This document shows, in pieces, positions 6,126-10,403 of a stretch of DNA of 10,403 bases. The DNA comes from Alphaproteobacteria bacterium. Its GTDB lineage: Bacteria; Pseudomonadota; Alphaproteobacteria; SP197. The stretch covers positions 1 through 10,403 of the forward strand of contig JAJEBJ010000245.1 of the NCBI GenBank assembly GCA_022822575.1, given 5' to 3'. Position 1 is the first letter of the stretch; every line of letters starts with the position of its first letter. The notes under the pieces are model-generated. The model was not told where the DNA came from and did no database searches. It was given only the letters and a program-made list of their open reading frames with translations. A program made the position numbers and the translations under genes.

Positions 6126-7268
6126 ATGACCGGTATCATGCCTGTTGACGAGTTCAAGGATGCGCTCTCCAAGAAGGCGCTGACGAGAAGGGATGTCACC
6201 AGAACCCTGGGTGCGGTGGGCGTGGCCTCGGCCACCATGCCGCTCATCCAGCAGCCCGTCATGGGCGAGGACGGCTGGCTCTATCTCTTCACGTGGAACG
6301 GCTACGAACTGCCGGAACTTCATCCTGCGTTCACCGAGAAGTACGGGCGCGAGCCCGATTCGTCCTTCTACGCCGACAACGACGAGGCACTGGAAAAGAT
6401 CCGGGCTGGCTTTGAGGCTGATGTCGTCTGCCCCAGTGGCAGCACGGTCATCCGCTGGATTCACGCAGGCATGGTGGAACCCATCGATACCAGTCGGCTC
6501 AGTCACTGGCCTGACATCTTCGATCAGCTGCGGAATATCCGCGGCACGACCGATGACGAGGGCAACCAGTACTACGCTCCGTGGTCCTGGGGGAATTCCT
6601 CCATCGTGTTCCGAAGTGACCTGGCGCCCGAGTACTCCGGCAAGGAGAACCACACCTGGAAGATCCTCTGGGATCCCAAGTACGCCAACCGGGTGGCCAT
6701 GCGCGACAACTGGGCCGGAACGACCATTCCCGCGGGACTGATCGCAGGAGTTGAGGATCCCTTCGCGATGACGGATGAAGAGATCGTGGAGGTCCGCAAG
6801 CTGCTCCAGGAACAGCGCGAACTCAACCGCTTCTACTGGGCGAGTGAGGTGGATGCCCAGGCGGCCCTGGCGAGCGGCGAGATTGTTGCCATGTATGCCT
6901 GGAACTCTGCCTACGCGACACTGAAGGCGGAAGGAGTCGATGTCGAATACATGGTGCCGAAGGAGGGACTGTTGACCTGGGTCGACGGCCACGTGCTCCT
7001 GAAGAGCTACGTCGGGACCGAGGAACAGCGCTATGACTATCTCGATGCCACACTGGCTCCGGAAGTTGGCGTCTTCATGATCGAAGAGTACGCCTACGGC
7101 GCCACCAATGCGAAATCCTACGACATGGCGTCACAGGCCATCATCGAGAATCTCGGACTCGAGGATCCCGAGGCAATTCTCTCAGGGAGCCTGTGGTTCC
7201 AGACGGTTCCACCTGACATCCAGCGCAAGCTCGTCAATCTGCATGACGAGGTCCTTGCCGGTATGTAG
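6126..7268 (+). CDS. PotD-like ABC transporter substrate-binding protein
   Basis: The 380-residue protein resembles periplasmic polyamine (spermidine/putrescine) binding proteins. It has an opening strand LYLFTWNGYELPEL (52-65) equivalent to the NW-Y of PotD, a ligand-contact SFYADNDEALEKIRAG segment, DVVCPSGSTVIRW, and APWSWGNSSIVFR typical of the hinge. The N-terminus carries a twin-arginine-like motif (LTRRDVTRTLG, residues 19-29) followed by a short hydrophobic stretch to about residue 41, which suggests Tat export as in many related proteins. No AxA cleavage site is visible, so the signal is atypical. The strong ribosome site GGAAGGAG decides the start. No permease or ATPase gene is in the window and a hairpin follows directly, so it is an orphan here. 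The ligand may be a polyamine, but other small cations or amides are possible. Confidence 0.85.
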   Translation: MTGIMPVDEFKDALSKKALTRRDVTRTLGAVGVASATMPLIQQPVMGEDGWLYLFTWNGYELPELHPAFTEKYGREPDSSFYADNDEALEKIRAGFEADVVCPSGSTVIRWIHAGMVEPIDTSRLSHWPDIFDQLRNIRGTTDDEGNQYYAPWSWGNSSIVFRSDLAPEYSGKENHTWKILWDPKYANRVAMRDNWAGTTIPAGLIAGVEDPFAMTDEEIVEVRKLLQEQRELNRFYWASEVDAQAALASGEIVAMYAWNSAYATLKAEGVDVEYMVPKEGLLTWVDGHVLLKSYVGTEEQRYDYLDATLAPEVGVFMIEEYAYGATNAKSYDMASQAIIENLGLEDPEAILSGSLWFQTVPPDIQRKLVNLHDEVLAGM

Positions 7269-7276
7269 TTTCTGAA

Positions 7277-7311
7277 GGGGCCGGAACGATCCATCGTATC
7301 GTTCCGGCCCC
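7277..7311 (+). terminator. Strong hairpin downstream of the substrate-binding protein gene
   Basis: A perfect 14-bp inverted repeat (GGGGCCGGAACGAT and its complement, 7-base loop) starts nine bases after the TAG stop. It is followed by CACCGTCCC rather than a T-tract, so it may act as a transcript end or 3' stabiliser instead of a classical intrinsic terminator. It implies the binding-protein gene is transcribed alone. Confidence 0.7.
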
Positions 7312-7654
7312 ACCGTCCCTTGCGGGCGGGATCTGGCGTGTGATCTGGATGTTCCTGCCGGTGATGCCGTAAGGCAACATCGTCATCATCAGGCGTGATT
7401 GTCTGCACGCCGGGGGCACCGATGTCGACCGTCGGCGGGCCAAATCGCTTTCCTGGTGCCTTGGATGGCTGCGCACGGTAGAGAACATCTGGCTCACCAC
7501 TCCTCTCGAGCTGGTGGCCGGGCCCCGGGGGTTCGGAAGCTGCCGGACGGCGAGACCTGCGACGGGTTCGCCAACCAGGCGGAAAGCGGCTTTCTTGGCT
7601 GTTACGGGGCGGAAAGCCCCGGGTCCTGTTCAACGACCAAACGTCCAGCCGAAT
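7312..7654. other. Intergenic stretch with no supported gene
   Basis: These 343 bases lie between the hairpin after the binding-protein gene and the stop of the second methyltransferase. Open frames here (for example 7399-7683 plus, 7234-7500 minus) are low-complexity, Arg/Pro/Ser-rich and resemble no family I recognise. A plus-strand frame contains a short hydrophobic run (WRVIWMFLPVMP, then TAA) that could be a remnant of a membrane protein, but nothing supports this. GGCGGAAAGC occurs twice (7580-7589 and 7609-7618). Confidence 0.5.
7605..7621 (-). terminator. Possible hairpin terminator of the formate dehydrogenase-methyltransferase unit
   Basis: CGGGGC and GCCCCG flank a five-base loop, 33 bases beyond the methyltransferase stop on the minus strand. 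There is no T-tract, so terminator function is only a possibility. Confidence 0.25.
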
Positions 7655-8461
7655 TCACGTCGGCGTTGAGAAGGTCGCCGTAAAGACCTCGGTTTCGTAC
7701 GGAATCGTGAGCAGACCGGCCTCGTTGACGAGGGGGGCCAGCGCCCGTTCGATGGTCGTCAGGATGAGCTCCCGGTCATGGTGGGCTCTGGCCGCACGGA
7801 AGTGCGAGGTGGAGCGGACGTAGCCGAGAAACTCGTCCATGGACCGGTTCCACGACCACGCAAAGCGCCGGTGGCGGATCGTCCGCACGCAGGGGAGGGC
7901 GGCCAGTTCGCCGGCGCGATCGTGATCGCGGTAGGTGCGCCGATAGCCGGGCGATACGCCCTCGAGAACCGTCTCGTAAGCTTCGGAAATGGCGGTATCC
8001 CTGATCCTGTTGTTGTTGAGGAGGGCGAGTGTGCCGCCCGGCCTGAGGATGCGGCTGCATTCGGCGTGGAAGAGGTCGCGGTCGAACCAGTGAGCGGCCT
8101 GCCCGACCGTGACGAGGTCGAAGGCGCCACCTGCCAGCGGCAGTGTTTCTGCCTTGCCGCCAAGCCAGTGAATGCCGGAAGGAGCACCAGAGGCCGTCCT
8201 CAGCATGTCGCGTGCCGGTTCGATGCCGACGATGAAGGAGTCGGGAAAGCGGGACCGCAGCTGGTGAGTGAGGATTCCGGTGCCGCTGGCGATGTCGGCG
8301 ATATGTCGGGGACGAAGAAGCGTCAGCCAGTCGATCGCCTTCGGAGAGTAGCTGGGGCGGAAGCGGTCGTAGTCCGAAGCCAGTCCTTCGAAGATGGTAC
8401 CGGGATCGGTCCAGCGGGACGACCAGGGGTGCCCTGCGGTCGGACGTTCAGTGGACTCCAT
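7655..8461 (-). CDS. Class I SAM-dependent methyltransferase (Methyltransf_11 type)
   Basis: The 268-residue protein has motif I IADIASGTG (54-62), the ribose-binding acid Glu81 in VGIEPARDML, GKAETLPLAGGAFDLV (102-117), the QAAHWFD signature (121-127) and RILRPGGTLALLNNN (137-151). The QAAHWFD signature belongs to a group of small-molecule methyltransferases whose substrates are mostly unknown. Its ATG lies inside the end of the formate dehydrogenase gene (14 bp overlap), so it is probably translated by coupling from that gene, with no strong ribosome site of its own. A SAM methyltransferase is not a normal part of formate dehydrogenase operons, which usually continue with a sulfurtransferase or a small subunit. 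Another reading start further downstream is possible but would cut into the N-terminal helix (FEGLASDYDRFRPSY). Confidence 0.85.
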   Translation of the reverse strand: MESTERPTAGHPWSSRWTDPGTIFEGLASDYDRFRPSYSPKAIDWLTLLRPRHIADIASGTGILTHQLRSRFPDSFIVGIEPARDMLRTASGAPSGIHWLGGKAETLPLAGGAFDLVTVGQAAHWFDRDLFHAECSRILRPGGTLALLNNNRIRDTAISEAYETVLEGVSPGYRRTYRDHDRAGELAALPCVRTIRHRRFAWSWNRSMDEFLGYVRSTSHFRAARAHHDRELILTTIERALAPLVNEAGLLTIPYETEVFTATFSTPT

Positions 8462-10403
8462 GTCGGGCTTGCTCAACGCGGGCGGCGCAGAACTTGAACT
8501 CCGGTATTTTGCCAATGGGATCGAGCGCCGGATTGGTGAGAAGATTGGCAGCGGCTTCCACGTAGCAGAACGGCACGAACACCATACCGGGCTGGAGGCC
8601 CGAATCCACGCGCACTTTGGCTTCGATGGCGCCACGCCTCGTGGAGATGCACACGTTGTCCCCGGGTGACAGGTGAAGGCGGGCCATGTCCCGAGGCGCC
8701 ATCATGGCCACAGCCTCGGGCTCAAGGCTGTCGAGCACCGTGGAGCGCCGGGTCATGGCGCCGGTATGCCAGTGCTCGAGTTGCCGTCCCGTTGTCAGGA
8801 TCATCGGGAAGTTCTCGTCGGGCCTCTCGTCCGGCGGGATGATCGCCGCCGGCACCATGGAGCCGCGCCCGCTCGGCGTCGGGAAGGCATCCGCGAAGAC
8901 AATCTCCTGGCCGGGATCACCCTCTGATTCGCACGGATAGATCACCGCATCCTCGGCGCTGACGCGCTGCCAGGAGATACCGGCGATGGAAGGCATGGTC
9001 CGCCTCATTTCCTCGTAGATCTCACTGACATCGCCATAGCTCCAGTCGAGCCCGAGACCCCGGGCAATCGACTGAATGATGGCCCAGTCCTGGCGGGCCT
9101 CGCCCGGCAGGGACACCGCCCTGCGGCCGCGCTGGACCTGGCGGTTGGTGTTGGTGACCGTTCCATCCTTCTCGGGCCAGGCACTGGCCGGCAGAACGAC
9201 GTGGGCGTGCATCGCGGTCTCGGTGAGAAAGAGATCCTGCACCACGAGATGGTCGAGCTTCGCCAGGGCGACACGGGCGTGGTGCACATCGGGATCCGAC
9301 ATCGCCGGATTCTCTCCCATGATGTACATGCCCTTCATGGTTCCATCATGGACCGCATCCATGATCTCCACCACGGTGAGGCCCGGTTCGGCGCTGAGTT
9401 CCGTCTCCCAGAGGGCGCCGAGACGCTGCCGCGCGTCCTTGTCGGCCACCGGCGCATAGTCCGGGAAACTCATCGGGATCAGCCCGGCGTCCGAGGCGCC
9501 CTGCACATTGTTCTGTCCACGCAGGGGGTGGAGACCGGTACCCTCGCGCCCGGTGTGACCGGTCATCAGCGCAAGGGAAATCAGACAGCGGGCATTGTCC
9601 GTGCCATGAACATGCTGGCTGATGCCCATGCCCCAGAAGATCATGGCGCGTTCGGCGTTGGCATAGGCACGCGCCACGGCCCGCAACGTCTCCGCGTCAA
9701 CGCCGGTGGCGGACTCCATCGATTCCGGAGAGTACGACGCCAGGTGGTCCCGGAGGTTCTCGAAACCCTCGGTCATCGTCTCGATGTAGGAGGAGTCTTG
9801 AAGCCCTTCCTCGACAATGACATGCATGATGGCGTTCAGCACCGCGACGTCGGCCCCCGGCCGGAACTGGACCATGTGGGTGGCGTGCTGGCGCAGGGTC
9901 TGGCCGCGCGGATCCATGACCACAAGGCTGGCACCGCGCTTGACGGCATTCTTGAAGAACGTAGCGGCAACAGGATGATTTTCGGTCGGATTTGCGCCGA
10001 TGATGATGATGCAATCCGCCTTGAGCGCTTCGGTGAAGGGAGCGGTCACGGCACCTGAGCCGATGGTCTGCAGCAATGCGGCCACCGAACTCGCATGGCA
10101 AAGTCTCGTGCAGTGATCGACATTGTTGCTGCCGAAGCCGGTCCGTACCAGTTTCTGGAAGAGGTAGGCTTCCTCGTTGGAGCCCTTCGCGGAGCCAAAG
10201 CCCGCCAGTGCACCGCCGCCGTGGCGATCGCGTATCGAGGCGAGCCCCGAGATGGCGACCTCGAGGGCCTCGTCCCACTCTGCTTCGCGAAAGTGCGAAA
10301 GGGGATTGGCGGGATCGACCCATTCGTCGGCGCCTCGGGGGGCGTCGTCACGACGGATGAGGGGACGCGTGAGCCGCTGGGGATCATTGATGTAGTCGAA
10401 GCC
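8448..10403 (-). CDS. Formate dehydrogenase catalytic (alpha) subunit, molybdopterin type; 5' end outside window
   Basis: The visible 651 residues are the C-terminal two-thirds of a FdsA/FdhF-type subunit that oxidises formate to CO2 at a bis-molybdopterin Mo (or W) centre. The frame is open to the right edge, so the start and the N-terminal iron-sulfur part are missing. It opens with GFDYINDPQRLTRPLIRR, the usual segment after the Fe4S4 domain. Visible residue Cys102 followed by His103 (VDHCTRLCHASS) is the metal ligand pair, so this is a Cys enzyme rather than a selenocysteine one. LRGQNNVQGASD (about 294-305) carries the conserved active-site Arg. The C-terminal molybdopterin-dinucleotide domain spans about 531-645 (ILTTGRQLEHWHTGAMTRRS). 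An NAD-linked cytoplasmic complex is most likely, but the partner subunits are outside the window. A methyltransferase gene overlaps its 3' end. Confidence 0.92.
   Translation of the reverse strand, partial: GFDYINDPQRLTRPLIRRDDAPRGADEWVDPANPLSHFREAEWDEALEVAISGLASIRDRHGGGALAGFGSAKGSNEEAYLFQKLVRTGFGSNNVDHCTRLCHASSVAALLQTIGSGAVTAPFTEALKADCIIIIGANPTENHPVAATFFKNAVKRGASLVVMDPRGQTLRQHATHMVQFRPGADVAVLNAIMHVIVEEGLQDSSYIETMTEGFENLRDHLASYSPESMESATGVDAETLRAVARAYANAERAMIFWGMGISQHVHGTDNARCLISLALMTGHTGREGTGLHPLRGQNNVQGASDAGLIPMSFPDYAPVADKDARQRLGALWETELSAEPGLTVVEIMDAVHDGTMKGMYIMGENPAMSDPDVHHARVALAKLDHLVVQDLFLTETAMHAHVVLPASAWPEKDGTVTNTNRQVQRGRRAVSLPGEARQDWAIIQSIARGLGLDWSYGDVSEIYEEMRRTMPSIAGISWQRVSAEDAVIYPCESEGDPGQEIVFADAFPTPSGRGSMVPAAIIPPDERPDENFPMILTTGRQLEHWHTGAMTRRSTVLDSLEPEAVAMMAPRDMARLHLSPGDNVCISTRRGAIEAKVRVDSGLQPGMVFVPFCYVEAAANLLTNPALDPIGKIPEFKFCAARVEQARHGVH

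Noticed and set aside
7320..7380. Remnant of an ABC permease after the binding-protein gene (hydrophobic run WRVIWMFLPVMP)
   Set aside because: The run is only about 12 residues, is followed by a stop, and no further family motif is visible in any frame.

Overview
The window is GC-rich DNA from a proteobacterium, most likely an alphaproteobacterium. That placement rests on base composition, codon use and gene families and is an inference. It reads as an accessory, metabolically oriented region in which intact enzymes sit among decaying genes.

Left part (1-4086): a divergent pair. On the minus strand lies a CocE/NonD-type alpha/beta hydrolase whose reading frame is cut by three in-frame TAA codons just after the catalytic domain, so I call it a pseudogene running off the left edge. 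On the plus strand, dmfA1-dmfA2-like genes overlap by four bases and encode the small and large subunits of an N,N-dimethylformamidase-type iron amidohydrolase. A cupin gene converges on them, only 2 bp from the end of the large subunit.

Middle part (4087-5398): toxin-antitoxin debris. There is a vapBC-type pair in which the antitoxin carries a TAG at codon 10 while the PIN toxin looks intact. About 0.8 kb upstream lies a second, badly decayed PIN gene fragment. Each PIN sequence is followed by a copy of an imperfect intergenic repeat built on a GC-rich hairpin, and one stem base pair has changed in a compensatory way between the copies.

Right-centre (5399-7654): a class I SAM-dependent methyltransferase (minus) diverges from a PotD-like ABC substrate-binding protein (plus) that has no transporter partners in the window and ends in a strong hairpin. 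About 340 bp of apparently empty sequence follows.

Right part (7655-10403): a minus-strand pair, the 3' two-thirds of a molybdenum formate dehydrogenase catalytic subunit (its start lies beyond the right edge) and a second methyltransferase overlapping its end by 14 bp.

A possible metabolic thread is that dimethylformamidase-type enzymes release formate from N-formyl amides and formate dehydrogenase oxidises it to CO2, while a PotD-like binding protein could bring in small amines or amides. The genes are not in one operon, so this link is only suggestive. I found no tRNA, rRNA, CRISPR array or intact insertion sequence.
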